A stretch of DNA of 42,970 bases from assembly GCA_902603705.1 (NCBI GenBank), contig CACKVQ010000010.1, forward strand, positions 1 to 42,970, given 5' to 3'. Position 1 is the first letter of the stretch. Each line of letters opens with the position of its first letter. The notes beneath the pieces were generated by a model. It saw nothing but the letters and a program-made list of their open reading frames with translations. It did not search any database and had not been told where the DNA came from. Below are positions 34,778 through 42,963 of the stretch, piece after piece. Both the position numbers and the translations under genes were made by a program. The stretch is from Puniceicoccaceae bacterium (lineage in GTDB: Bacteria; Verrucomicrobiota; Verrucomicrobiia; Opitutales; Coraliomargaritaceae).

Positions 34778-36685
34778 CTAATAATTTATATATGGCTTCA
34801 TTACATAAGTACCAGGTTTAGCCATAAAGCTAGGGGGCTTAACACTCAGTAAATCTACAGGCAGAATTTCTGTTTTTTCTATGCGGAAGATTTTGATGTG
34901 CTCCGCTAAATTAGGAGCCATAATCGTCATCTTATGTTCGATATCACTCACATATTGATTTGACGGTAACATTCGGTTTTTCCTAGCGATCTCATAGTAG
35001 TCTCGCGCACAAGCATATGGAGGATCGTCCTCCTCAGGGGCTTCGCCATTTTCTTGTAGCATTTTTCCGCCAGTCTGCGGCGAACGCAACCACTCGCAAT
35101 CTGGCAAGATCTTTATTCTAGCTTCCCCAGAATCCTTGAAGTCTACAAAATAAAGCCCCGTGCCGTCATATTCAACAAGGGGAGAACTACCAACACCGAC
35201 TATTCGCTCAAACCCATCCTTCAATCGATCAGCACTCAAAAGGTGATCGACATATCGCCGTGGCATATCGCCAGAATAGATAAGTGATAAGTCATCGGCA
35301 TACGCAGAAGTGCCCACCTTAAAGTCAGTAGCAGTATTCTTAAAATAATCCTCATCCTCGCCACTAATCTTATAAGAGAGGTATAATGGCGTATTCCGAA
35401 ACACTTTACCTGCGGCTATAAAAGCTGCCGATTTTGCAGGAGTAGACTTCAAATTTAACAAATGTTGCGCTGCAATGTAATTAGAAAGCTTTGGTAGAAT
35501 ATAGGTCCACATTGTAGCTATTTGTGCGCCCTGCGCGCGGAAATACTTTGCCATAGCTGGATACATATAAGAAGTCATATTGGCGTGCGTCTCCCACTCA
35601 TAAACATAATGCGCTTTATCGCGAAAAGCAGGCTCATTAGCCCATCCTTGAAGCTCTCGCTGATCGTACGAAGCCTGTAAATACGGGAGGGAATTATGCT
35701 CTACACCTAGCTTACGAAGATCTTTTTGGGTATCTCGTACATAATTATATACAGTCCCTTGAGTCGGATAAGTCGAAAAACAAACCACAGGAACTTTAGA
35801 ATTAAGAGAGGCTTGCCACTCGGCATCTCCGCCATTATGCCGTATCGCCATAGACCACTTGTGCGACCACGCTACTGGTGCTTGGCAGCCTAGCTCTGTA
35901 AAAAAATCACACATCTGATTAATATATTTCAGAGTGTAATCTTTACGCCATAACTGAAAATTTTCCTCCGTGTTAGGAATTTTCTTATTCTTAAGCCAAA
36001 GCGTGTAATACTCATGGAAAGGTGCCTCTGGGTCATCTACCGCAGGCGTATGCGGCTCATTGACTAATTCGGCTATACAAAAGGCAGGATCATCAATCAT
36101 TCGCACGCTGTCGTATATATTTTCGCGTGTAAGCAGGTTGTTTATGTACTGCTGTGAGCGGTCGATAAAATCGGGATCAATCAACCAATCATAGTAACTA
36201 ATTTTTCCGCGCCCATTAAGGTCCTCCATTAAGGAGCCCACCACATTCTTATCATTAGCCCCTAGCTCGTTTATGAAGGCGAAATAATAGTAGATCCCCA
36301 TCCTGCGACATTGCGAAGTAAGATAATCTAAAGTACGCATATTAGGACTATCTTTGAGGGATCCGTCAAAGTAGGCCAACTCATGCGGGGAAAGGGCAAC
36401 TCGGATCACATCGCAACCAAGCTGATGTATTTCCCACAAGCCCTCGTCGATAATTTTATAATAGCTGGTCTCATCAAATGTTCCCCTATCGATTAAGCCA
36501 GCCTTGATAAAGCGTTCGTACTCCCAACCAAGCGACGGCTGAAAATTCACACCCCACAAGCTTACCTCTTCCCCGTCTGGATATACAAACCTTCCATTCT
36601 CAACTGAGATACGTTCTAAAGCTCCAAAAGAGCTAGCACATAACCAAATGATTAGAAAAACTATGACTGGTTTCCTATTTTGCAT
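34778..36685 (-). CDS. Exported GH5-like glycoside hydrolase, paralog C (first gene of the locus)
   Basis: A 635-residue protein, the longest of the three paralogs, with a signal peptide (about 1-21, ending SFGA). RFVYPDGEEVSLWGVNFQPS (32-51) opens the barrel. ELVNEPHTPAVDDPEAPF has the likely acid/base Glu, and AHYVYEWETHANMTSYMYPA the likely nucleophile, followed by GAQIATMWTYI. Insertions in loops, for example VVGSLMEDLNGRGKISYYDW near 152-171 and a region with EENGEAPEEDDPPYA, are absent from A and B. The beta-rich C-terminus has GSSPLVEYDGTGLYFVDF. It lies 181 bp from the tRNA-Pro gene on the same strand; any promoter of the locus should be in that spacer, but I see no convincing -35/-10 pair or operator. 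Confidence 0.75.
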   Translation of the reverse strand: MQNRKPVIVFLIIWLCASSFGALERISVENGRFVYPDGEEVSLWGVNFQPSLGWEYERFIKAGLIDRGTFDETSYYKIIDEGLWEIHQLGCDVIRVALSPHELAYFDGSLKDSPNMRTLDYLTSQCRRMGIYYYFAFINELGANDKNVVGSLMEDLNGRGKISYYDWLIDPDFIDRSQQYINNLLTRENIYDSVRMIDDPAFCIAELVNEPHTPAVDDPEAPFHEYYTLWLKNKKIPNTEENFQLWRKDYTLKYINQMCDFFTELGCQAPVAWSHKWSMAIRHNGGDAEWQASLNSKVPVVCFSTYPTQGTVYNYVRDTQKDLRKLGVEHNSLPYLQASYDQRELQGWANEPAFRDKAHYVYEWETHANMTSYMYPAMAKYFRAQGAQIATMWTYILPKLSNYIAAQHLLNLKSTPAKSAAFIAAGKVFRNTPLYLSYKISGEDEDYFKNTATDFKVGTSAYADDLSLIYSGDMPRRYVDHLLSADRLKDGFERIVGVGSSPLVEYDGTGLYFVDFKDSGEARIKILPDCEWLRSPQTGGKMLQENGEAPEEDDPPYACARDYYEIARKNRMLPSNQYVSDIEHKMTIMAPNLAEHIKIFRIEKTEILPVDLLSVKPPSFMAKPGTYVMKPYINY

Positions 36686-36827
36686 ATTAATTATAATTTG
36701 AGCGCGCTACGCAAACGGCATATAATTCAATAAAAATAATCAGATGTAATTTCTAGAAAACCCATCTAAAACATAATGCACAAAGTTTAAAATTTTAACC
36801 TATACAAATATTTTCCGAGGAGAGGAC

Positions 36828-36864
36828 AAAAAATCCGAGGCTTAAACATGATCTCGGATTTTTT
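36828..36864 (-). terminator. Strong, symmetrical terminator behind tRNA-Pro
   Basis: AAAAAATCCGAG and CTCGGATTTTTT form a 12-bp perfect stem with a 13-base loop. It has A and T runs on both sides and can stop transcription in either direction. It sits 2 bp past the encoded CCA of the tRNA, so it ends that transcript and insulates the sulfatase locus. Confidence 0.85.
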
Positions 36865-36866
36865 GG

Positions 36867-36944
36867 TGGTCGGGGCGGAGGGATTCGAACCCCCGACCCT
36901 CTGCTCCCAAAGCAGATGCGCTAGCCAGGCTGCGCTACGCCCCG
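36867..36944 (-). tRNA. tRNA-Pro (anticodon UGG)
   Basis: The minus strand folds into a full cloverleaf: acceptor CGGGGCG/CGCCCCG, D arm with GCGC/GCGC, anticodon arm TCTGC-TTTGGGA-GCAGA giving anticodon TGG, a 5-base variable loop, T arm GGGGG-TTCGAAT-CCCTC with one G-T pair, discriminator A and an encoded CCA (36869-36867). It lies between the GlcD-type gene and the start of the sulfatase locus. The remainder of the 349-bp gap between the flanking coding genes holds the terminator and AT-rich sequence without a recognisable gene. Confidence 0.95.
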
Positions 36945-37034
36945 ATACCAAAAGAATTGCGAATGCATCATATTTGCTCTTTCTGTCAACTTACATTTTG
37001 AGTCCTTGATAGCGGATAATCAAGAGGTATGCCA

Positions 37035-38495
37035 TCAACGATGGTCCCACGGCAGAGTAACTTCTGTCGGCTCATGGTTCCAAACTTCAAAATCACCAAA
37101 TATCTTTCCAGGGTTTAGAATTCCTTTTGGGTCGAGGGCATCTTTGACCGCTCTCATTGAAGCGATCTCCGTCTTACTGTGTTGCATGGGCATAAAGTGA
37201 ACCTTAGCAAGACCAACTCCATGCTCGCCAGTTATAGTCCCGCCTAAGTCGACGACCTTTTTCATGAGTTGCTTGATACCTTTTTTTGCTCTTTTAGATT
37301 CTGCCCGACTGGCACGGTTATACATAATATGAACATGTAAATTTCCATCTCCTGCATGACCAAAGGTTGGCGTCGCCAAGCCAATCTCTTTTTTTAGGGC
37401 GATAGTATAACGTATGAGCTCGGCCTGTTTTTCAATCGGCACAACCACGTCTTCATTCAATTTTGTATCTCCAAGAGAGAACATTGCCTGCGAACAAGTG
37501 CGCCGCACCTGCCAAATTTTTTCTGCCTGCGCTTCGTTAGGTGCTATTTGATACGCAGTCGCTCTACCCTCCATATATTTTAACAAACACTTTTTTTGCT
37601 CGCGCACTTCACTGTCTCGGCCATCTAATTCGATCAGCAAGATAGAGCTCCTAGGTTGATTGGTGAAAATTGTCTTACCTGTATAACGCTCGGCACAGCA
37701 CACTGACTGACGATCTAGAAATTCTAAAACAGAAGGATCTAAGCCTGCCTTAAACAGCCCAACAACCGATTTAAGAGCCGCCGACTCACTTCTAAAAGCG
37801 AACATCCCGGTCCAGCGCTTTACGGGTTTAAGGATGAGCTTAAAGTGTATCCTTGTGACCACCCCAAGCGTGCCTTCTGAACCGATCAGTAAATCGCGCA
37901 GATTGAGCCCTGATACATATTTCTTAAGTGGTAATCCTAGGTTAAAACTCTCGCCACTCGCAAAGAATCCTTCGATTCCTAGCACATAGTCACGTGTCAC
38001 ACCATATTTCACACAGCGCATACCACCAGCATTACAAGCCACGTTACCGCCAATTGTGGAATATTTCTTCGAGGAAGGATCTGGTGGAAAAAAGAGCCCA
38101 TACCTTTCGACCTCTTTCTGCATATCGGCGGTCACAACGCCCGCTTGTGCACTTACAATACGAGTTACCGGATCGACCTTTAACTGCTTTAGGTCGGCCA
38201 TATCGAGAACCCATCCGCCATGTAGAGGAACTGCTGAACCCGTCGCCGAGCTACCAGCCCCTCGCGTGGTCACAGCAATGCCATATTTGTGAGCTATCTT
38301 GAGAACGATGCCAACTTCATCTGCTGCTTTTACTCGAATAACTAATTCTGGGAGAAAAGATATCCGCAAATTATCGACCGAAGCGCGTAAGCGGTTAACC
38401 GAATCCGACTGAACCCGTCCTGGAAGTCTACGCGTTAATTGTCGCGTAGCCTTAAGAGTATTCTCAGCACCTTTATTCGGTTCGTTCTTCTTCAT
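37035..38495 (-). CDS. glcD: FAD-binding oxidase, glycolate oxidase/D-lactate dehydrogenase (GlcD) type
   Basis: A 486-residue soluble flavoprotein of the FAD-PCMH (VAO) family that oxidises 2-hydroxy acids such as glycolate or D-lactate. FAD-binding blocks: VTTRGAGSSATGSAVPLHGG (about 75-94), DPSSKKYSTIGGNVACNAGG (about 138-157) and DLLIGSEGTLGVVTRI (about 200-215). The C-terminal oxidase part has TPTFGHAGDGNLHVHIMYN near 390 with the conserved His pair, GTITGEHGVGLAK near 430 and a final DPKGILNPGKIF. Length fits GlcD. GlcE and GlcF partners are not adjacent, so a single-subunit D-lactate dehydrogenase cannot be excluded. It starts just upstream of tRNA-Pro on the same strand. Confidence 0.88.
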   Translation of the reverse strand: MKKNEPNKGAENTLKATRQLTRRLPGRVQSDSVNRLRASVDNLRISFLPELVIRVKAADEVGIVLKIAHKYGIAVTTRGAGSSATGSAVPLHGGWVLDMADLKQLKVDPVTRIVSAQAGVVTADMQKEVERYGLFFPPDPSSKKYSTIGGNVACNAGGMRCVKYGVTRDYVLGIEGFFASGESFNLGLPLKKYVSGLNLRDLLIGSEGTLGVVTRIHFKLILKPVKRWTGMFAFRSESAALKSVVGLFKAGLDPSVLEFLDRQSVCCAERYTGKTIFTNQPRSSILLIELDGRDSEVREQKKCLLKYMEGRATAYQIAPNEAQAEKIWQVRRTCSQAMFSLGDTKLNEDVVVPIEKQAELIRYTIALKKEIGLATPTFGHAGDGNLHVHIMYNRASRAESKRAKKGIKQLMKKVVDLGGTITGEHGVGLAKVHFMPMQHSKTEIASMRAVKDALDPKGILNPGKIFGDFEVWNHEPTEVTLPWDHR

Positions 38496-38578
38496 AGGGT
38501 CAGGGCGAAACTATACTTTTTATCAAAATAGTTCTGAAAGAAGTAGTGCTTATTTCGTTAGAAGCTTACAAAATACAG

Positions 38579-39334
38579 TCATGGAATTCGTATGACTTGG
38601 CCGACTCGCAGAGCAGCTTCGCTAGACAAGCGGTCCCGATTAGCCTGAAAAATATCGATATAGCGCGAGGACGTTCCGTAGAAACGCTTGCTAATTGCAC
38701 TTAGGGTGTCTCCAGATTGAACAGTGTATGTGCGCGGCACACTACTTGGATTGGGAGATGATTCGCTTATCGGCGACAAAGTGTTGGACAAATTAACTGA
38801 TTGTGCCGGTGTCGCGCGGCGCGCTTTACCAAGGACGTTCTCGAGTTGATCCACACGGGCAATTGCTCCCATTAATTCCCGCTTCAAATCATCATTCTCT
38901 AATTTCAGCGTTTTAACTAAATCCATCAAATCGATTCGATCGAGTTCGCCTTCGAAAGGTTCAGCAGGAAGTTGCCTTGCAAACTCTTTTTGCGCGGTCT
39001 CGATCAACTGTCTAACTTGTGCTGATTGGGGAGACTGTGGTTTAAACTGTAGATAGCGATCAAAGTGGTAAATTGCCCTTACTGGATCTTCCATAGTGCG
39101 CAGGTAAATGTAGCCCGCTTCTAGATGCGATTCTGGCGCATCTCGGCGCGCATCGATAACCCGCAGAAAAGCGTCTAAAGCATTTTCCTCACGCCCCTGA
39201 CTTTTGTAATCTTGGCCTAGTTGGTACTGCTTTTCATCAGTCTCACCTACAACATCCACGCCGCTAGGTGTGCAACCAGAATATCCTAAAAAAAATATAC
39301 AGAACAGAATGAAGCGAAAAATTGTGCATAACAT
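38579..39334 (-). CDS. LysM-domain lipoprotein with TPR-like region
   Basis: A 251-residue envelope protein. It has a lipoprotein signal ending YSGC, with Cys21 as the lipid site. Residues about 35-115 form tetratricopeptide-like helices (DYKSQGREENALDAFLRVID, then APESHLEAGYIYLRTM and YHFDRYLQFKPQSPQSAQV). About 135-167 is a probable coiled coil (LVKTLKLENDDLKRELMGAI). After a Ser/Pro-rich linker a LysM domain closes the protein: YTVQSGDTLSAISKRFYG to LRVGQVIRIP (about 203-251), which binds peptidoglycan. No catalytic domain is present, so a scaffold or wall-anchored assembly role is likely. It precedes the GlcD gene by 83 bp on the same strand, with no evident functional link. Confidence 0.85.
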   Translation of the reverse strand: MLCTIFRFILFCIFFLGYSGCTPSGVDVVGETDEKQYQLGQDYKSQGREENALDAFLRVIDARRDAPESHLEAGYIYLRTMEDPVRAIYHFDRYLQFKPQSPQSAQVRQLIETAQKEFARQLPAEPFEGELDRIDLMDLVKTLKLENDDLKRELMGAIARVDQLENVLGKARRATPAQSVNLSNTLSPISESSPNPSSVPRTYTVQSGDTLSAISKRFYGTSSRYIDIFQANRDRLSSEAALRVGQVIRIP

Positions 39335-39490
39335 TACGATAATGTCTTAAATACGCATCGATGCCGTCAACGCTATTCCATTTCATAATGTAAGTGATCT
39401 AGTATCTAATTCCCAAAGCGTTTCAACAAACAAGTCGCAGAATTAAAGTAATCTGTAAGTATTTATCTAATTATTCGGTTATTCATTAGT

Positions 39491-39988
39491 ATGAAATCAT
39501 TGTTTATTATTTTTATGATTCTATCTACAATTCACAATATACTATCTGCAGATCCTTTAGAACTGGGCAGTTCCTCGCCTCAGATCACAGCCCTAAATGA
39601 CCAAGGAGAGACTGTAGACTTAGGAGCAGCACTAGCCGAGGGCACTACACTTGTCTTTTTCTACCCAAAAGCAATGACTCCAGGCTGTACCAAGCAAGCA
39701 TGTAGCTTGCGAGATGCTTGGGACAAATTGAACGCACGCAATGTCCAAGTCTACGGAGTTTCTACTGATAAATCTAAGACCCAAGCTGCATTTAAGAAAA
39801 AATATGAACTTCCATACACTCTCTTAGCAGATACAGACGGTGCCATCAGTGCCGCTTTCAATAAAGGTCGCTACAGTCGCCACGCGTATTTATTTAAAAA
39901 TGGGCAACTAGTTTGGCGAGATCTGAATGCTTCTACCAGCTCTCAAGCAGATGACGTACTAGCTGCACTCGATAAGCTAGAAAAATAG
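39491..39988 (+). CDS. bcp: Exported thioredoxin-dependent peroxiredoxin, Bcp/PrxQ type
   Basis: A 165-residue protein with a signal peptide (1-19, ending LSAD), unusual because most Bcp proteins are cytoplasmic. The active site is LVFFYPKAMTPGCTKQACSLRDAW: Cys66 in T-P-G-C is the peroxidatic cysteine and Cys71, five residues later, the resolving one, as in the two-cysteine Bcp group. VQVYGVSTDKSKTQAAFKKK and PYTLLADTDGAISAAF follow the family order. It reduces peroxides at the cost of thioredoxin-like thiols, here outside the cytoplasm, where a dedicated reductant must exist. Its last 12 bp overlap the 3' end of opcA on the other strand (convergent). It may matter more since the second peroxiredoxin at 6337 is broken. 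Confidence 0.9.
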   Translation: MKSLFIIFMILSTIHNILSADPLELGSSSPQITALNDQGETVDLGAALAEGTTLVFFYPKAMTPGCTKQACSLRDAWDKLNARNVQVYGVSTDKSKTQAAFKKKYELPYTLLADTDGAISAAFNKGRYSRHAYLFKNGQLVWRDLNASTSSQADDVLAALDKLEK

Positions 39989-40963
39989 GGACTCTGCAAT
40001 CGTTTGATCGGCAACCAAAGGTTTTATCCTAGTAGAAATTTTTTCTACTTCACCGGATATTGACGCTTTGATATCTCCCATAGATCCATCGCGAAATTTG
40101 CGCCACTTAAACTCACGCAAGTCTGAGTACTTAAATTCTAGCGAGAGGGATTCTTTTGAATTAGGGTCCGTAATCAGCTCAATCCTATATTCAATCAGAG
40201 TTTTCTCAAGCTCTTCTTGGGCGACACAAGCTCCAAGGCATCCTTGAATCCAAGCCATCAGTTGCTGACCCTCACCTCGCATTATATTAATATGTTGAAC
40301 CGTCACTTTTTTTAAACAGCACCGGATGTCTTCGGTAGCGTAGCCACTTAAATACTGACCAATCGCCTGTCGAACGGGTAGTAAACGAGCCTTAGCTAAA
40401 TCTTCCAAGCGGTTGGTCTCTGGCCAATTTAGTAGGGTAAGGTCTTCTTCTTCATAACTGCTATCGTAAATCGTACGCCGTACCCCGACTAAGAGACTTC
40501 CAAAATATTTTTTTATACGATCAGAGGAAACACCACAGAACCAATGATAGACGGGTAGATCTGGCTCTAACCAAACCGAGACTTGATTACCCAGATAGCC
40601 GCAGTCATCAGGTTGATAGCCTAGAAATAAGGCCTCACAGCAACACATTTCGCGATGTGAATCACCTATGTAGCACTGGCTAAAAAGTTTTGCCCGCATA
40701 GAGCCACCTACAATCGATCGTGTGGGGCACAGTACGATAATACGGCAAGGATATCGCTGAGCGAAAGCTAGTAGGGTATCGAAGCGTTCACGTGCCTGCG
40801 ACTTCGTAACCTTCCATCCAAAATGTAGTATGACATTCATCTGCGAGGCACGAAAGGCGGAGGATACGCCCAAAGTATCACTGTGCCACATACTTTCTAG
40901 CCGAGAGATGACCTCACAGACTGGTAAATCCAGTCCGGGAAATGAATCGATTAACTCTTCCAT
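39977..40963 (-). CDS. opcA: Glucose-6-phosphate dehydrogenase assembly protein OpcA
   Basis: A 328-residue soluble protein. The region RFDTLLAFAQRYPCRIIVLCP (about 83-103), then CCEALFLGYQPDD near 107-119 and SVWLEPDLPVYHWFCGVSSD near 129-148, follows the OpcA pattern, as does TIYDSSYEEEDLTLLNW near 164-180. OpcA activates or assembles glucose-6-phosphate dehydrogenase and is best known from cyanobacteria and actinobacteria. It starts 9 bp after zwf, which supports the assignment, and the two form an operon controlling entry into the oxidative pentose phosphate path. It is convergent with the peroxiredoxin gene, overlapping it by 12 bp. Confidence 0.85.
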   Translation of the reverse strand: MEELIDSFPGLDLPVCEVISRLESMWHSDTLGVSSAFRASQMNVILHFGWKVTKSQARERFDTLLAFAQRYPCRIIVLCPTRSIVGGSMRAKLFSQCYIGDSHREMCCCEALFLGYQPDDCGYLGNQVSVWLEPDLPVYHWFCGVSSDRIKKYFGSLLVGVRRTIYDSSYEEEDLTLLNWPETNRLEDLAKARLLPVRQAIGQYLSGYATEDIRCCLKKVTVQHINIMRGEGQQLMAWIQGCLGACVAQEELEKTLIEYRIELITDPNSKESLSLEFKYSDLREFKWRKFRDGSMGDIKASISGEVEKISTRIKPLVADQTIAESLFF

Positions 40964-40972
40964 AGCTTAGAA

Positions 40973-42520
40973 CTAGCCCGAACGACGCCACTTATGCTGA
41001 CGCTGTGCGAGAAGATGGTCGCTTTGCGAAGGACCCCATGAGCCTGCTGCGTATTCTTCCATACCGATTAATCCAGAGGCCTCCCATTGCTTCAAGACAG
41101 GTGTAAGTAACTTCCATGAAGCTTCTGTTTCGTCCCCCCGAATAAACAAAGTGCTGTCACCAATCATTGCATCTAGAATCAGTCGCTCGTAGGCTTCAGG
41201 CGTATTTGATCCAAAAGTAGTGGAATAACGATAGTGCATCTTTACTGGTTGTGTACGTGTTTCCAATCCAGGTATTTTGGAATTCATGACTAAGGTCACA
41301 CCCTCGTCGGGCTGGATACTGATGACCATAGTATTTGCAGCTACATTATACTTATCTCCCTCTGAGAAAAGAATGCCCGGTGGGCGCTTGAATTGTATCG
41401 CGATCTCGCTAGCTCGACGCGCCATACGCTTGCCAGAACGAACATAGAAGGGCACTCCTTGCCATCGCCAATTGTTGATTGCTAGGCGCATAGCAGCGTA
41501 GGTCTCAGTCCCAGAATCGCTCGGAATATCAGCTTCATCCATATATCCCTTGACAGGGTCGCCCCTAATTATCCCGTTAATATAACGAGCTCTTACCAAG
41601 TCGGCATCGAGTTTGAGCGGTTGTATTGCTTTAATTACTTTGACCTTCTCGTCACGGATTGATTCCGGATCCAAAGAAACGGGAGGCTCCATCGCGGTCA
41701 GGGCAACGAGCTGCATAGTATGATTCTGAATCATATCACGTAGGGCGCCGCTTGTGTCGTAGTAACCGCCACGCGATCCGACACCAAGGCTCTCTGCCAC
41801 TGTGATCTGAACACAGTCTACATATTCACGATTCCAAAGCGGCTCAAAAATAGAGTTCGCAAAGCGCTGCACCAAAAGATCCTGCACAGTCTCTTTACCA
41901 AGATAATGGTCGATTCGATAAACTTGCGGCTCTTCGAATACGCTGTTAATTACTGCGTTGAGTTCACGCGCCGAACCCAAATCGCGTCCGAAAGGCTTTT
42001 CCACTATCACCTTTGAGGCGAGCTTAGTTTGCACATGCACCTGTGCCATGCCGCTGTTGCCCAAATTCTTAATAACAGTTCCAAATACACTTGGAGGTGT
42101 GGAGATATAAAACATGCGTTGCATGTCACGCCCTAGTGACTTCTCGATCTTATTGATTTTCTTAGCTAGAGATTCGAAGGTCGCCGGTTCATCGTATCCA
42201 CCAGTATGATAAGATATATTCTGACGAACACGTTCCCAGACTTCCTTATTAAGTGACCGGCGAGAATGCACACCGATCGCCTCGTCCATCATCTTGCGAA
42301 AATCGTCATCCTTTATTGGCTTACGGCCATAACCAATAAGGTGAAATTCACCAGGGAGTAGATTGTCTAGGCCGAGGTTAAAAATCGCTGGCACTAGCTT
42401 TCTCGCAGTAAGGTCCCCAGATGCGCCAAAAATAACTATGACAGTCGGTGGCGCTCCGCGGTGCTTACTAAGGCCCTCAAGAAAGGGGTGTCTAGTCTCT
42501 TCATTAACTGAGTTCATCAT
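40973..42520 (-). CDS. zwf: Glucose-6-phosphate 1-dehydrogenase
   Basis: A 515-residue enzyme oxidising glucose-6-phosphate to 6-phosphogluconolactone with NADP+ (or NAD+). The nucleotide-binding IVIFGASGDLTARKL lies at about 28-42. The catalytic RIDHYLGKETVQDLLVQRF is near 200-220 and contains the active-site His and Lys. EKPFGRDLGSARELN precedes it, and FYVRSGKRMARRASEIAIQF is near 357-376. Length agrees with the family. opcA follows 9 bp downstream, and a decayed yraN lies upstream on the same strand. The reading MMNSVNEE has two adjacent Met codons; either could be the start, and no strong ribosome site separates them. Confidence 0.97.
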   Translation of the reverse strand: MMNSVNEETRHPFLEGLSKHRGAPPTVIVIFGASGDLTARKLVPAIFNLGLDNLLPGEFHLIGYGRKPIKDDDFRKMMDEAIGVHSRRSLNKEVWERVRQNISYHTGGYDEPATFESLAKKINKIEKSLGRDMQRMFYISTPPSVFGTVIKNLGNSGMAQVHVQTKLASKVIVEKPFGRDLGSARELNAVINSVFEEPQVYRIDHYLGKETVQDLLVQRFANSIFEPLWNREYVDCVQITVAESLGVGSRGGYYDTSGALRDMIQNHTMQLVALTAMEPPVSLDPESIRDEKVKVIKAIQPLKLDADLVRARYINGIIRGDPVKGYMDEADIPSDSGTETYAAMRLAINNWRWQGVPFYVRSGKRMARRASEIAIQFKRPPGILFSEGDKYNVAANTMVISIQPDEGVTLVMNSKIPGLETRTQPVKMHYRYSTTFGSNTPEAYERLILDAMIGDSTLFIRGDETEASWKLLTPVLKQWEASGLIGMEEYAAGSWGPSQSDHLLAQRQHKWRRSG

Positions 42521-42539
42521 TCTGTCGTGTAGCGTTTAG

Positions 42540-42963
42540 AAAAAAGTAATACATTGATGTAGTGTTGGAGATCTCCTTGCCTTCCTCGGAAATAGAAACC
42601 TCAATCACATCAAAGCGTATGTATTTTGGTGAATATTGGAGTTGATTTATGTATGCCTTGCTGGCTCTCTGCAATGCAATCTTGTTCTTTTTGGCTATAG
42701 AATGAAAGCCACTTACTAGAGAATGGGCGCTCCCGAGCATACCTCAACGAAGCCCCAGTACATCTGCGTCTAGACAGATAATATCGATCTCGTACTGCTT
42801 CCAAGTACCAGTTTCTAATTATAACTTTGTAGCCAAGCTTTCCTTTACAACACTTCGAAGCAAGGTCATCTCCTAATTTACCTCACTCGGCACGACTACT
42901 CTTAGGATCTATTTTTTCGGGCTTACCGATGAATAAATCACTTAACGCATTAAAAAACCTCAT
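42540..42963 (-). pseudogene. yraN: Decayed YraN/UPF0102 family endonuclease-like gene
   Basis: The last 450 bp upstream of zwf carry YraN-like sequence in several minus-strand frames. An ATG at 42963 starts MRFFNALSDLFIGKPEK and runs into a stop at 42885-42883 (reading SSRAE then stop), continued in frame by GKLGDDLASKCC and LGYKVIIRNW. A frame change gives YEIDIICLDADVLG with the EID metal-binding core of the family. Another gives FVEVCSGAPIL and then a stop. A further frame gives VSGFHSIAKKNKIALQRASK, AYINQLQY and RFDVIEVSISEEG, matching the C-terminal part. At least one nonsense and two frameshift lesions show it is dead. The two short open frames here (42504-42740 and 42610-42804) are pieces of it. 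Confidence 0.8.

Noticed and set aside
42504-42804. Two short overlapping minus-strand frames near the right edge
   Set aside because: Both are frame-shifted pieces of the decayed YraN gene; neither has a plausible start of its own.
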